DNA of 64,000 nucleotides, taken from Aquimonas sp044344935 (lineage in GTDB: Bacteria; Pseudomonadota; Gammaproteobacteria; Xanthomonadales; Xanthomonadaceae). Below the pieces are notes generated by a model, which was not told the origin of the DNA, searched no databases, and saw only the letters and a program-made list of their open reading frames with translations. The stretch is taken from contig JBIJCA010000001.1 in assembly GCA_044344935.1 (NCBI GenBank), forward strand, positions 37,686 through 101,685. The letters are read 5' to 3'. Positions within the stretch are counted from its first letter, which is position 1. Each line of letters starts with the position of its first letter. A program made the position numbers and the translations under genes. Shown here piece by piece: positions 7,780 to 17,290 of this stretch.

Positions 7780-9279
7780 TCACACGGGTTCGGGTTCGGG
7801 ATCGTCGGCGGGCACGCAGCGCTCGCTCGCCCACTGCCGCAGGCGCGCGACGTTCTCGGCCATCACCACCGAGATCGGGCGGGTGCCGCGCAGCGCGGCC
7901 AGCAGATGCGATTGATCGAGGCCTTGCCCGTCGGCGTGGCTTTCGTAGAGCGCGGCCACCACGGCCTGCTCGATCTCCGCCCCCGAGAAGCCGGCACTGG
8001 CCGCCGACAGCGCCGCAAGGTCGAAGCTCTCGACGGTCTGCTGGCGGCGGCCCAGATGAATCGCGAAAGCCTGCCCGCGGGCCGCTGCGCCCGGCAGATC
8101 GACGAAGAAGATCTCGTCGAAACGTCCTTTGCGCAGCAGCTCCGGCGGCAGCTGTTCGATGCTGTTGGCCGTGGCGACCAGGAACACGGGCGGCTTGCGC
8201 TCTGACATCCACGTGAGCAGCGCGCCGAGCACGCGACGGCTGACACCGTCGTCGCTGTTCGAGGTGGCCAGGCCTTTCTCGATCTCGTCGCACCACAGCA
8301 CGCAGGGCGCCATCGATTCGGCAGCGCGCAGGCTTTCGCGCAGATTGCGCTCGGTTTCGCCGTGGTACTTGTTGTAGAGCGCACCAAAATCGAGCCGCAG
8401 CAGGGGCACGCCGAAGCCGCCGGCGCAGGCCTTGGCGGCCAGCGACTTTCCTGCCCCCTGCACGCCCAGCAGCAGCAGGCCGCGCGGCGGATCCAGGCCG
8501 GGCGGGCCGCTGCCTTCGATGAAGATGCGCCGGCGCTGTTCGATCCAGCGCTTGAGCCGCGTCAGCCCGGCCACTTCATCGAAGCGCGCCACGTCAGGTT
8601 CGAAATGCAGCACGCCTCCCGAGCCCAGCAGCTTGAACTTCGCCTGCTGCGCCTTGGCGATATCGTCGTCGCGGATCGCACCGTCATCGTGGATCAGCTG
8701 ACGGACGATCTTGCGCGCGTCCAGCAGCGACAGCCCGCGCAGATGGCGCAGCAGCTGACGTTGCGCGCCCGCCTCGACCTGCACGCGTTTGCCGCCGTGT
8801 TCACGCGAATAGGCGAACGCCTCTTCGCGCAGCATCTGGCCGAGTCGCGCCTCGTCCGGCAGCCGAACCTCGAAGCGCGTGGCCAGCGATTCCAGCTCCT
8901 CCGGCAGCTCCACCTTGGCACCGACCAGCACCACGCTGTGCTTGCCTGCGGCCTGGCCAAGCACCACCTCGCGCAGGCGGCGGATGCTCATCGCGTAGCG
9001 CAGGTAGGGGCCGAAATCGAACAGCAGCCAGATCGAGCGGCGCGCATCCGCGTGCATCAGCTCCAGCAGCTGGCTGGAGTCATTGCAGGCCGGCAGACCG
9101 TCCTCGTCCATGTCCAAGCGCTGCAGACCCTGGGTGATGCTCCAGCTGAACAGAGGCCGCAGCAGCTCGGCGACGACGTGGCGGAAGGCGTCGAGCAGCA
9201 GGCCCTCTTCGTGGGTTTCCACCACCACAAGCGGCGCGCCGGAGCGCAACAGGACAGCCAGGTCTCGGGGTTCGAACAT
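7780..9279 (-). CDS. AAA-family ATPase, Ycf46-like
   Basis: 499 residues. The N-terminal half (about 1-220) carries no obvious catalytic motif but includes a degenerate ATPase-like stretch (SIWLLFDFGPYLRYA, VVLVGAKVELPEELE). The C-terminal half is a classical AAA module: Walker A GVQGAGKSLAAKA (about 280), Walker B VLWCDEIEK, sensor 1 VATANSIEQLP, an arginine-finger region LLRKGRFDEIFFV and sensor 2 GFSGAEIEQAV. The layout resembles cyanobacterial and chloroplast Ycf46, whose role is unsettled. Neighbours (tatD, ubiJ) give no clear functional link. The protein ends in an acidic tail, DDPEPEPV. Confidence 0.85.
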   Translation of the reverse strand: MFEPRDLAVLLRSGAPLVVVETHEEGLLLDAFRHVVAELLRPLFSWSITQGLQRLDMDEDGLPACNDSSQLLELMHADARRSIWLLFDFGPYLRYAMSIRRLREVVLGQAAGKHSVVLVGAKVELPEELESLATRFEVRLPDEARLGQMLREEAFAYSREHGGKRVQVEAGAQRQLLRHLRGLSLLDARKIVRQLIHDDGAIRDDDIAKAQQAKFKLLGSGGVLHFEPDVARFDEVAGLTRLKRWIEQRRRIFIEGSGPPGLDPPRGLLLLGVQGAGKSLAAKACAGGFGVPLLRLDFGALYNKYHGETERNLRESLRAAESMAPCVLWCDEIEKGLATSNSDDGVSRRVLGALLTWMSERKPPVFLVATANSIEQLPPELLRKGRFDEIFFVDLPGAAARGQAFAIHLGRRQQTVESFDLAALSAASAGFSGAEIEQAVVAALYESHADGQGLDQSHLLAALRGTRPISVVMAENVARLRQWASERCVPADDPEPEPV

Positions 9280-9445
9280 GCGCGGCGTGCAATCGCTGGA
9301 AGCAGCAAGGGCCGCAAGTGTAGCGGCCGAAGCCGGACTGAATGTCCCGAGTCGACTGCGCGGTCACCTGCAGACTCGGGTGTATCCTCGCCCGACCACC
9401 CATTCCTCTGGATTGAGCGGGCCGACGCGCCCGGGAGTGCCTTCG

Positions 9446-12400
9446 ATGAAAACCGCCTTTCCGCTTTCCCGCCCACAGGTGCTGGCGGCACTGTGCGCGC
9501 TTGCGCTGGCCCCGATGGCCCAGGCTGAGCGCCTGAGTCTGCCCAGTCTCGATCTTCCCAAGCTGGCGGCCGAGGATCGGGTCAGCGACGGCAAGGCCGG
9601 CGTGCCGCTGCGTTACGGCCAGGTGCAGGCGTTCGGCAACAAGCACCTCGGCCTGCCGGAGCGGGGGCTTGAGGCGGGCGGCAGCTGGACCGAAGCCAGC
9701 GATGGCGCCGGCCGCTGGTGGCTGCAGGTGGAGGCGGCGCAGGCGCGCAATCTGGCGCTGCACTTTGATGAGTTCCGGCTGCCGGCGGGCGCTGAGCTCA
9801 GGCTGTACGCGGCTGGCGAGAAGACTCCAAGCCTGGTCTACACCGACGCCGACAACACGTCCCAGGGCGATCTGCGGACGCCGATGCTCGAAGGGCAGAG
9901 CCTGCGGATCGAGCTACTCGTGCCGCAGGACAAACGCGCCTTCACGCGCCTGAACCTAGGCAGCGTGGTGCAAGGCTATCGCGACCCCTTCGTCGCCCTG
10001 GCCCAGGTGAAGTCCGGTAGCTGCAACATCGACGTGGCCTGTCCGCAGGGCGATGCCTGGCGGCCGCAGATCCGTTCGGTGGCCCACTACACCTTCAACA
10101 GCGGCAGCGGCAGCTTTGTCTGCACCGGCCAGCTCGTCGCCACCGGCAGTCAGGCGCAGGACCGCTCCAACCCGCGTTTTCTGACCGCCCACCACTGCGT
10201 CAGCACCGCGGCTGAAGTCCAGTCGATGACCCTGTACTGGAAATACGAAAGCCCGACCTGCCGAGCGCCCGGCAGCACGGCCAGCGGACAGCAGGTGCCT
10301 CGCGACAGCAATACCGCGGCGACCCAGAGCGGCGCCAGCCTGCTGGCCACCCATCGCGAAACGGATTTCACGATCGTCGCGTTGAACGCGACCGTTCCTG
10401 CCGCCGCGGACGCCTGGTACACCGGCTGGGATCGCGGCACCGGCGTCCCCACGGGCACCGTCGGCATCCACCACCCGGCGGGCCACGAAAAGCGCATCAG
10501 CATCGACAACAATGCGCCGAGCACCGGCCCAAGCTGCATCATCACCAACGCCACCCAGACCACCCACTGGTACGTGGGCGCCTGGGATGAAGGCACCACT
10601 GAAGGAGGCTCTTCCGGTTCCGGCCTGTGGCGGCGCGATACGGGCCGCCTGATCGGTGTGCTCAGCGGCGGCGAGGCCTCCTGTGCCGCGCGCGACCAGT
10701 TCGACTGCTACGGAGCCTTGGACAAGGGCTGGACCGGCGGCGGCACGGCTGCGACCCGCATGAGCGACTGGATGGTGCGCGCCGGCGGCAGCCCGCAGAC
10801 CCAGGACGGCTACGGCAGTTGCGCAGCACCGACGGTGAGCTTGAGCTCCAATGCCTTCAGCAGCGGCGCCCGCGTCGGCGAGCAGGTCGCGTTCAGCGCC
10901 GCTGCCAGCGGCGGCAGCGGCTCCGGCTATGTCTTCGAGTGGGACCTCAACGGCGATGGCGATTTCGAGCGCCGCGGCGCCGGCAACAGCGTCAGCCTCC
11001 GCTACGCGCGCGCGCAGAGTGGTCAGGTCAGCGTACGGGTCGTTGACGGCTCGGGCTGTGCAACGGTGGCCTCACGCGCCCTCGACGTACAGGCCGCACG
11101 AATCACCGCCACGGCCCAGGCGCCGCAGCAGGTCTGCGGCAACGGCAACGCCGGACTGGATCCCGGTGAGCGCTGGCGGATCCCGGTGACGCTCACCAAC
11201 AGCGGCACCGCCCCCCTGCCCGCCGGTGCCCATGCTCTCTTCGCCAACGCAGAGGGCAGCGGTGGCGCCGAACTGTATGGGCCGGATGCCTTCGGCTACC
11301 GCGGCACCAACAGCGCCACCGATCCTGGTCTTTGCGGCTACGGCTTCGTCGACATCGGCGATGCGCCAGCACTGGCCCTGAGTGCAGCCGGTAACCTGGC
11401 GGCGGCCGACGACGGACGCAGCAGCCTCATCGCTCTGGGTGGGTCGGGCTTCAGGCTGTATGGCCAGACCTACACCGCGGCCATCATGTCCACCAACGGC
11501 TATGTGTCGTTTTCTGCCAACGACAGCGGCGGTGACTACGACAACAGCTGCACGGGGCTGATGGACAATGGGGGTGCCGGTCCGCGGCTGCACGTGCTGC
11601 ACGACGATCTTGTGGTCGCCTCCAACGGTGGCCTGCGCTATCGCTACTTCGCCAGTTGCCCGCGCGCGCCGATCGGTGGCTCGGATCAGTCCTGCCATGT
11701 GTTCCAGTGGGATGCGATGCAGGTCTACTCGGCAACCTCTCCCACCGGCAATGCCTCCTTCCAGGCGATCGCCTATCCCGGAAACGGCCAGGTGGTGTAC
11801 CAGTACCGTCGCGCCAACACCAATGCCGGTGCCGGCGCCACTATCGGCCTGATCAACGCCAGCGGTGCCGATCAGTTGCTGGCGTCCTGCAACGCGGAGA
11901 ACTCGGCGCCCGCTGAATCGGCGATCTGCGTCTTCGATCCGCAGAATCTACCGCTGGCGTCCACCCCAGTGCTGCTTGAGTCGCCCACGGTGTCCGTGCC
12001 TGCTTTGGCGGTTGGCGCCAGCGCGACGGTCCAACTGAGCGTGCAGGTGCCCCAATCGTCAGCCTGCGGTGCCCCGGTCGGCGTCGACTATCTCGCCACC
12101 GCGCTGAGCGGCGAGCACAGCATGCAACCGGCGACCGTGTTCGCCGCCCAAGTGGCGTCAAGCTGCGCGGCGGTGAGCACCTGCCCTGCCACCTCCCGCC
12201 CGCTGCCGCGCCGCGGCTTTTTCAGCGACCCGGCCCGCGGCGGCAACGGTCTCGCGGTCTTCACCTATGGCGACAACGCGAACCCTGTGGTGGGTGCGAT
12301 CTGGTACACCGGTGATCGCAGCTATCTGAGCGACTGGTACACCCTTGCCGGACCCCTGCGTGGGGGCCTGATGGAGAGCCCGCTGTTCCGCACGCGCAAC

Positions 12401-12943
12401 AACCAGCCCAGCGGATTCGCGCCGGTCACCACCGAGATTGGTCTCACTTGGCTGGCCACGGTCGACGCGCGCACGCAGCTGTTCGCGTGGGACTTCGGCG
12501 GCGGACAGCGCGGCGCCGAACTGCTGAGCAACACGGCCGGCACCCTGCCCTACGCCTCGCCTGACCATACCAATGCCTGGATTCAGACCGGCCAGAGCGG
12601 CTGGGGCCTCGCCGTCGAGGGTCTTCAGCTGGGCGACGGGCCGCTTGAGTTCTTCGGGGTCTACCTGTTCGATGCGGCAGGCCAATCACGCTGGCTTACA
12701 GGCACCAGCCGCAGCGCCAGCAGCGGTAGCGTGGAGCTCGCCAGCCAACGTACCCACTGCCCGGGCTGTCCCTTCTACCCGGACTACGCCAGCCTGGCGA
12801 CGCCGGGCGGTACGCTCAACCGCAGTTACACCTCGCGCATCCGCGCGACGATGGGCACCAGCATCACCCTGCCCGCGCCGCTGTCGGGCACGTGGAACCG
12901 CACCAATGTCGAAATCCAGGCCTTCGGAGACAACAACCCATGA
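9446..12943 (+). CDS. Large secreted trypsin-fold serine protease, lysyl-endopeptidase-like, with PKD domain
   Basis: 1165 residues from the ATG at 9446, giving a signal peptide cleaved after PMAQA (residue 27). A propeptide-like beta domain (about 30-185) precedes the protease domain, which starts near GSCNIDVACP. The triad is visible: His250 in LTAHHC, Asp307 in ETDFTIVAL and Ser390 in GGSSGSGLW, with GIHHPAGHEKRIS and LIGVLSGGEASC typical of Achromobacter lysyl endopeptidase relatives. A PKD-like domain (about 455-550, FEWDLNGDGDFE) and further beta-rich regions follow to the C-terminus, paired cysteines being frequent. The stop overlaps the sixA start (ATGA). A second protease of this type is at 18183-20951. 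Substrate specificity is not provable here. Confidence 0.88.
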   Translation: MKTAFPLSRPQVLAALCALALAPMAQAERLSLPSLDLPKLAAEDRVSDGKAGVPLRYGQVQAFGNKHLGLPERGLEAGGSWTEASDGAGRWWLQVEAAQARNLALHFDEFRLPAGAELRLYAAGEKTPSLVYTDADNTSQGDLRTPMLEGQSLRIELLVPQDKRAFTRLNLGSVVQGYRDPFVALAQVKSGSCNIDVACPQGDAWRPQIRSVAHYTFNSGSGSFVCTGQLVATGSQAQDRSNPRFLTAHHCVSTAAEVQSMTLYWKYESPTCRAPGSTASGQQVPRDSNTAATQSGASLLATHRETDFTIVALNATVPAAADAWYTGWDRGTGVPTGTVGIHHPAGHEKRISIDNNAPSTGPSCIITNATQTTHWYVGAWDEGTTEGGSSGSGLWRRDTGRLIGVLSGGEASCAARDQFDCYGALDKGWTGGGTAATRMSDWMVRAGGSPQTQDGYGSCAAPTVSLSSNAFSSGARVGEQVAFSAAASGGSGSGYVFEWDLNGDGDFERRGAGNSVSLRYARAQSGQVSVRVVDGSGCATVASRALDVQAARITATAQAPQQVCGNGNAGLDPGERWRIPVTLTNSGTAPLPAGAHALFANAEGSGGAELYGPDAFGYRGTNSATDPGLCGYGFVDIGDAPALALSAAGNLAAADDGRSSLIALGGSGFRLYGQTYTAAIMSTNGYVSFSANDSGGDYDNSCTGLMDNGGAGPRLHVLHDDLVVASNGGLRYRYFASCPRAPIGGSDQSCHVFQWDAMQVYSATSPTGNASFQAIAYPGNGQVVYQYRRANTNAGAGATIGLINASGADQLLASCNAENSAPAESAICVFDPQNLPLASTPVLLESPTVSVPALAVGASATVQLSVQVPQSSACGAPVGVDYLATALSGEHSMQPATVFAAQVASSCAAVSTCPATSRPLPRRGFFSDPARGGNGLAVFTYGDNANPVVGAIWYTGDRSYLSDWYTLAGPLRGGLMESPLFRTRNNQPSGFAPVTTEIGLTWLATVDARTQLFAWDFGGGQRGAELLSNTAGTLPYASPDHTNAWIQTGQSGWGLAVEGLQLGDGPLEFFGVYLFDAAGQSRWLTGTSRSASSGSVELASQRTHCPGCPFYPDYASLATPGGTLNRSYTSRIRATMGTSITLPAPLSGTWNRTNVEIQAFGDNNP

Positions 12944-13431
12944 GTGAACGCCGCCTGCGCCGCCTGATCCTGCTGCGCCACGCCCATGCCCAGCCCCAGC
13001 AGCCCGGCCAGCTCGATCGTGATCGCCCGCTGTCCGAAACCGGTGAAGCCGAGGCCGATGCCGCCGGTCGCTGGCTGCAGCAGCACGCGCCGCTGCCGCA
13101 GCGTCTGGTCTCTTCGCCGGCGCAGCGCGCCCAGGCCACCGCCCAGCGCGTACTGGCGCAGACCGGCTACATCGACCAGCGCAGCGACGAACGCATCTAC
13201 GAGGCCAGCCCCGGCGAACTGTTCGATGTGGTGGTGAGCCACGCCGAGGTCGAAGTGCTGATGCTGGTCGGCCACAACCCGGGTTTTGAGTCGCTGGCAG
13301 CGCTGCTGTCGACCGGCCAGAGCGGTGACCATCGCGGCATGCCGCCGGCAGGGATCGCCGTGCTCGACTTCGAACCCGGCGCCGAGATCGAGCCGGGCGC
13401 CGGGCGGCTTTCCGCGTTCTGGGCCCCCTGA
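12940..13431 (+). CDS. sixA: Phosphohistidine phosphatase SixA-like
   Basis: 163 residues of the histidine phosphatase superfamily (phosphoglycerate-mutase fold). The catalytic motif LILLRHAHAQP (RHA) is near the N-terminus, RPLSETGEAEA follows, then the substrate-clamping LVSSPAQRAQATA, and the second catalytic His lies in LMLVGHNPGFE. SixA removes phosphate from the His of phosphotransfer proteins, in E. coli including PTS-Ntr NPr. The ATG overlaps the protease stop codon by four bases, so expression is probably coupled, although the two products act in different compartments. Confidence 0.88.
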   Translation: MSERRLRRLILLRHAHAQPQQPGQLDRDRPLSETGEAEADAAGRWLQQHAPLPQRLVSSPAQRAQATAQRVLAQTGYIDQRSDERIYEASPGELFDVVVSHAEVEVLMLVGHNPGFESLAALLSTGQSGDHRGMPPAGIAVLDFEPGAEIEPGAGRLSAFWAP

Positions 13432-13448
13432 GGCGCTGCCGGATCGAC

Positions 13449-14054
13449 GTGCGTACACCCGCTTTCCTCGCCGCCGCGCTGCGGGTCTCGATGTCCATGG
13501 TGTTGACCACGACCGCGAGCGTCGTCGCCGCGGACGAGCCCGGTCTGCGCATCGATACCGCGAAGTCGCTGGCCGGCTTCTCCGTGCGTGCGGCCTGGGT
13601 CAAGCGGATCGAGGGCCGCTTCGCCCATATCGAAGGCGTGGTCCGACCCGAAGCGGCCGACCGCTTCGTGCTGGAAGTGCGGATCGCGTCCGGCAGCGTG
13701 CTGATGGAACGCAGCAGCCATGAAGAATGGGCGCGCTCGGCAGACTTCTTCGATGCCGCCCGGCACCCATGGATCGAATTCCGTGCCGCGGGACTTCCCG
13801 GCGCACTCCTGCGCACTGGCGGCCCGATCGACGGTGTGCTGACCCTGCGGGGCATCAGCCGACCGGTCAGCTTCGAACTGCTGCCGGCGGACTGCGCCGA
13901 GCCGGGGCTTCAGTGCCCGGTGCAGGCCCGCGGCGAGGTCGACCGCAGCGAATTCGGCATGACCGCGCGCCGGGTGTTCGTCAGCGATCGGGTCAAGCTC
14001 AGCTTCGACGTCCGCCTGCGCGCGCCGGAGCCGGCTCCGCCTGGACGCGGCTGA
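13449..14054 (+). CDS. YceI-family periplasmic lipocalin-like protein
   Basis: 201 residues from a GTG start, 17 bases after sixA. A signal peptide (VLTTTASVVAA) precedes a YceI domain: RIDTAKSLAGFSVRAAWVKR near the start, SHEEWARSADFFDAARHP in the middle, GVLTLRGISRPVSFEL and SEFGMTARRVFVSDRVKL toward the end. YceI proteins are extended lipocalin-like barrels that bind polyisoprenoid or other amphiphilic ligands in the periplasm. A CAEPGLQC cysteine pair may form a disulfide. The start is not certain; ATGs at 13491 and 13497 would still leave a short signal. Confidence 0.85.
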   Translation: MRTPAFLAAALRVSMSMVLTTTASVVAADEPGLRIDTAKSLAGFSVRAAWVKRIEGRFAHIEGVVRPEAADRFVLEVRIASGSVLMERSSHEEWARSADFFDAARHPWIEFRAAGLPGALLRTGGPIDGVLTLRGISRPVSFELLPADCAEPGLQCPVQARGEVDRSEFGMTARRVFVSDRVKLSFDVRLRAPEPAPPGRG

Positions 14055-14071
14055 ACGGGCATCCACCGGTC

Positions 14072-15967
14072 ATGAACGCGCGCCCCGCCACCGCTGTGTT
14101 GCTTGCCCTGCTGAGCCTGCTGCTGATCGCCTGCACGCCCTCGCGCGAGCGCATCCGCATCGACGTCGATCGCGCGGCGGCGCATCAGGACCATTCGCTT
14201 GACTGCGAACGACCGGACCGCTGCGCCGTCCGCTCGCCGCTGCGGGTGGCTGCTGCGGAGGCCGTGCGCGACTCCACCGCCGAAGCGCCGCGTCACATCG
14301 CCCTCAGTCTCGAGAGCGGACACGATGCACTGCTGGCGCGCCTGCACCTGATTCGATCCGCGCGTCGCAGCATCGAGGTGCAGAGCTTCATCTTCGCCGA
14401 GGATGACGCCGGCTACCTGGTGCTCGACGAACTGCTGCGCGCGGCCCGACGCGGGGTGCGCGTGCGCGTGCTGCTCGACCAGCTGTTCTCGATCGAGAAC
14501 GTGACGCTGCAGGCCGGGCTGGCGCAGGCCCATGCCAACTTCCAACTGCGCATGTACAACCCCACCTTCGGCAAGGGCGCGACCAACAAGTTCGAATTCG
14601 TCGGCGGCATCCTCTGCTGCTTCACCCAGTTCAACCAGCGCATGCACAACAAGCTGCTGCTGGTCGATGGCCTGATCGGCATCACCGGCGGCCGCAACTA
14701 TCAGGAGCGCTACTTCGACCTCGATCCCGGCTTCAACTACCGCGACCGCGATGTCCTGGTGGGCGGCCCGGTGGCAACCGCGATGCAGCGCAGCTTCGAG
14801 CAGTTCTGGAACGCCGAGCGCAGCCTACCGGTGGCCGGTCTGCGGGATGTGCGCCGTCTCCTCGATGCGGCAGCGCGCGGACGCGAGGTGCTGGCCACGC
14901 TGCCCCTGCGCCAGCCCGCACGCAGCGAGGCGATGCAGAGGGAGCTGGATGACCCGGTGCGGCTGCACGCCGTGCTGATGGCGCCGTTGCACCGTGTGGG
15001 CCGCGTCGACTTCTACTCTGACGGTCCGGAAAAGCAGCTCGGGCGGATCGAGCCAGGCCGCCGCGACAGCAGCGACAGCCTGCGGCGCGCGGTCTTGCGC
15101 GCCCGCGAGGAAATCGTTCTGCAGACGCCCTACCTGGTCCTGTCGCGGCAGGCCCGCAGCACGTTTCAGCGCCTCCAGCAGCGGCCGTCGCCGCCGCGCG
15201 TGCGGATCAGCACCAACAGCCTCGCCTCGACCGATGCATTCCCGGTGTACGCACTGAGCCACAAGTACAAGCGCACCTATCTGCGCGAGCTGAAGTTCGA
15301 GATCCACGAGTACAAGCCGCGCCCCGAAAACGCCCCCATCGCCCTGAACCTCGACCCCGAGAACGACGCCATCAGCCTGCCGCCGCGCTTTCTGCGCAGC
15401 GAGTCAACGCGGGTGTTCGGATCCGCCGCGGGCTCCGGTGCCGACACCCCGGGTCGACTGGCCCTGAGCGGCCCGCTGCCACTGCAGACGCTCGGCATGC
15501 GCATCGGCCTGCATTCCAAGTCGATGGTCATCGACGGCGAGCTGGCGGTGATCGGCAGCCACAACTTCGACCCGCGCTCGGACCGGCTCAACACCGAATC
15601 ACTGGTGATGATCCACGACCGCGCCTTCGCCCAGGAGCTGCGCGACACCCTGCTGGAAGACATGAGTCCCGCCAATGCCTGGGTCATCGCGCCGCGGCCG
15701 CGCGCGCCGCGGCTGGTTCGCGGCTTGAACTACAGCCTGGGCAAGGCCTTCGAGTACCTGCCGCTGTTCGACTTCTGGCCGTGGCGCTACGCCACCAGCT
15801 GGGAGTACACCGGCGGCCCCGGCTGCCAGCCGATGTCGCCCTTTGACCCGGCCTTCGTCAACTGCCACACGCCGGTCGGCGACTTCCCGCAGGTCGAGAT
15901 TCCGTTCAAGGCCATGAACACCCGCATCCTCACTGCCTTTGGCGCGGGGCTGGCGCCGATTCTCTGA
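14072..15967 (+). CDS. Phospholipase-D-like / cardiolipin-synthase-like lipoprotein
   Basis: 631 residues from the ATG at 14072, with a lipoprotein signal LLSLLLIAC. Two HKD motifs are present: HNKLLLVDGLIGITGGRN (His192) and HSKSMVIDGELAVIGSHN (His481), so both halves of the PLD active site are intact. SIEVQSFIFAEDDAGYLVLD and LRAARRGVRVRVLLDQLFS are typical of the cardiolipin synthase group. The long region between the motifs and the lipid anchor resemble YmdC/ClsC-type enzymes. Likely reaction: phosphatidyl transfer or hydrolysis at the membrane surface. It follows the YceI-like gene after 17 bases. Confidence 0.88.
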   Translation: MNARPATAVLLALLSLLLIACTPSRERIRIDVDRAAAHQDHSLDCERPDRCAVRSPLRVAAAEAVRDSTAEAPRHIALSLESGHDALLARLHLIRSARRSIEVQSFIFAEDDAGYLVLDELLRAARRGVRVRVLLDQLFSIENVTLQAGLAQAHANFQLRMYNPTFGKGATNKFEFVGGILCCFTQFNQRMHNKLLLVDGLIGITGGRNYQERYFDLDPGFNYRDRDVLVGGPVATAMQRSFEQFWNAERSLPVAGLRDVRRLLDAAARGREVLATLPLRQPARSEAMQRELDDPVRLHAVLMAPLHRVGRVDFYSDGPEKQLGRIEPGRRDSSDSLRRAVLRAREEIVLQTPYLVLSRQARSTFQRLQQRPSPPRVRISTNSLASTDAFPVYALSHKYKRTYLRELKFEIHEYKPRPENAPIALNLDPENDAISLPPRFLRSESTRVFGSAAGSGADTPGRLALSGPLPLQTLGMRIGLHSKSMVIDGELAVIGSHNFDPRSDRLNTESLVMIHDRAFAQELRDTLLEDMSPANAWVIAPRPRAPRLVRGLNYSLGKAFEYLPLFDFWPWRYATSWEYTGGPGCQPMSPFDPAFVNCHTPVGDFPQVEIPFKAMNTRILTAFGAGLAPIL

Positions 15968-15989
15968 AGCGCTGATTCGCTGTTCGCTC

Positions 15990-16802
15990 TCACGCCGGTC
16001 CCATCCGCGCGCTTTCAATGCCGCCCCGCCATTCGCGTTCGGCATCAATCGCGCCGCGCTGTTCCAGAAAGCGCAGGATCGCGCGCACCGTCACCACCGG
16101 GTAGCGGCCGGACAGTCGCGTCGCTACCGAGTGGTCGGTGAACACCAGGTTGTCCGCGAGCAGGCCGCCAGCGACTCGCTTGCGGTAGGCGATGCGCACT
16201 TCATCAGGAACGAAGCCGCTGCTGAGCGCGTGCGCCTGTGCTGCGCGTCGGTCGAGTGCGGCGCCGTAGTCGGCGGCGGCGAGCAGCTCCAGCACCCAGG
16301 CGGTGGAGTTCTGGGTGTGGCGACTGTCCGGGCGGGCGATCAGGTTGTAGCGGCGCTCGTGCAGGGCGTGAACGTGTCCGGACCGCAGCAGGTTCACGAC
16401 GCGCTCGGCGAACGCGGGCTCAAGCCAGACGATCCGTGCGTCCTGCCGGTGCAGGTCATCGGCGAAGAAGTTGACCAGCCCTTCGGCGAACAGCGCCGAG
16501 TGGCTGCTGGCGCAGTGGTTCAGCAGATGCACAACCGTCCAGCGCCCCTGCGGATGATCGCGCAGCACGAAGCCGACGTGGCTGTAGTGCAGACCGTGCT
16601 TGGACAGGTCGGTGCCGGCGCGCGCCAGCAGGGCGACTTCGGCCTCGCGATCGTCGAGTGCGGCGGCAACGCGCAGCGCGCTCTCGGCCGCGGCGGCCCA
16701 GCCCTGCGGCGAGAGCTCGACGGCTTCGCAGTCGCGACCGGCCAGCGCGGGCGACGTGATCCAGAAGCAGAGGCACAGAGAGAGCGCACGTAGCCTGCTC
16801 AT
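15990..16802 (-). CDS. DUF2145 family exported protein
   Basis: 270 residues with a signal peptide (LCLCFWITSPALAG). The body matches the DUF2145 pattern in general features: LARAGTDLSKHGLHYSHVGF, GRWTVVHLLNHC and SRHTQNSTAWVLELLAAA. The His/Cys-containing HLLNHCASS and QNS motifs resemble a papain-like NlpC-type active-site arrangement, but I cannot assign catalysis. The start overlaps the end of the 143-residue gene upstream by four bases (16799-16802), so the two are probably coupled. Confidence 0.75.
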   Translation of the reverse strand: MSRLRALSLCLCFWITSPALAGRDCEAVELSPQGWAAAAESALRVAAALDDREAEVALLARAGTDLSKHGLHYSHVGFVLRDHPQGRWTVVHLLNHCASSHSALFAEGLVNFFADDLHRQDARIVWLEPAFAERVVNLLRSGHVHALHERRYNLIARPDSRHTQNSTAWVLELLAAADYGAALDRRAAQAHALSSGFVPDEVRIAYRKRVAGGLLADNLVFTDHSVATRLSGRYPVVTVRAILRFLEQRGAIDAEREWRGGIESARMGPA

Positions 16803-17230
16803 CGCCGCAGCTCCGTGCGGTGGATGTGCGGTGCGAGGGCTTCGTCGGCGATGAAGGCGATCGCTTCGGACCCTGCCCAGAGCAGGAAGCCGCCGCTGAC
16901 CGCGGTCGCCACCAGGGTGGTGCCGACCACCACGCCGCTGGCCTGCAGCGCCTCACGGCCGAGCACGAAGCTCAGCCGCACGCCGTCCACGGCGCCGAGC
17001 AGCACGACTTCCATGCTCGCGCCGACCGGGCGCAGTGCCGCCACGCTGAACTCGCTGCCCGCGGCGAGCAGATCGACGCTCGCGCGCGGCAGCGCTCCCA
17101 GTGATTCGGACAGTCGAACGGACGCGCGGCTGGCCTCGCTCTGGGCTTGGGCCCGCAGCGGATGGGCGCTCAGCGCAAGAGCCAGGACAAGAATCGCAAC
17201 GGACAGCGGGGACATCGGCAGACGACGCAT
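16799..17230 (-). CDS. Small exported or membrane protein paired with the DUF2145 protein
   Basis: 143 residues with a signal peptide (AILVLALALSAHPLRAQA), an amphipathic middle with many Ser/Ala and one strongly hydrophobic segment (VVVGTTLVATAVSGGFLLWAG, in two halves of a possible hairpin). It ends HIHRTELRR. I do not recognise a named family. It is the first gene of a two-gene minus-strand unit with DUF2145, and its upstream region is shared with the divergent HTH regulator at 17359. Confidence 0.7.
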   Translation of the reverse strand: MRRLPMSPLSVAILVLALALSAHPLRAQAQSEASRASVRLSESLGALPRASVDLLAAGSEFSVAALRPVGASMEVVLLGAVDGVRLSFVLGREALQASGVVVGTTLVATAVSGGFLLWAGSEAIAFIADEALAPHIHRTELRR

Positions 17231-17290
17231 GGGGCGCTCCAGCAGTGGCGGGCAGGTCGAGATTCGGCTGAGGTGGCGTCGTCGTGCAAT

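Noticed and set aside
9083..9445. Upstream extension of the large protease frame to 9083
   Set aside because: The part before 9446 lies within the divergent AAA gene and precedes a good signal peptide; ATG 9446 is the sensible start.
8362..9528. A 388-codon plus-strand frame within the AAA ATPase gene
   Set aside because: Antisense of the AAA gene's catalytic half; Gln-rich shadow.
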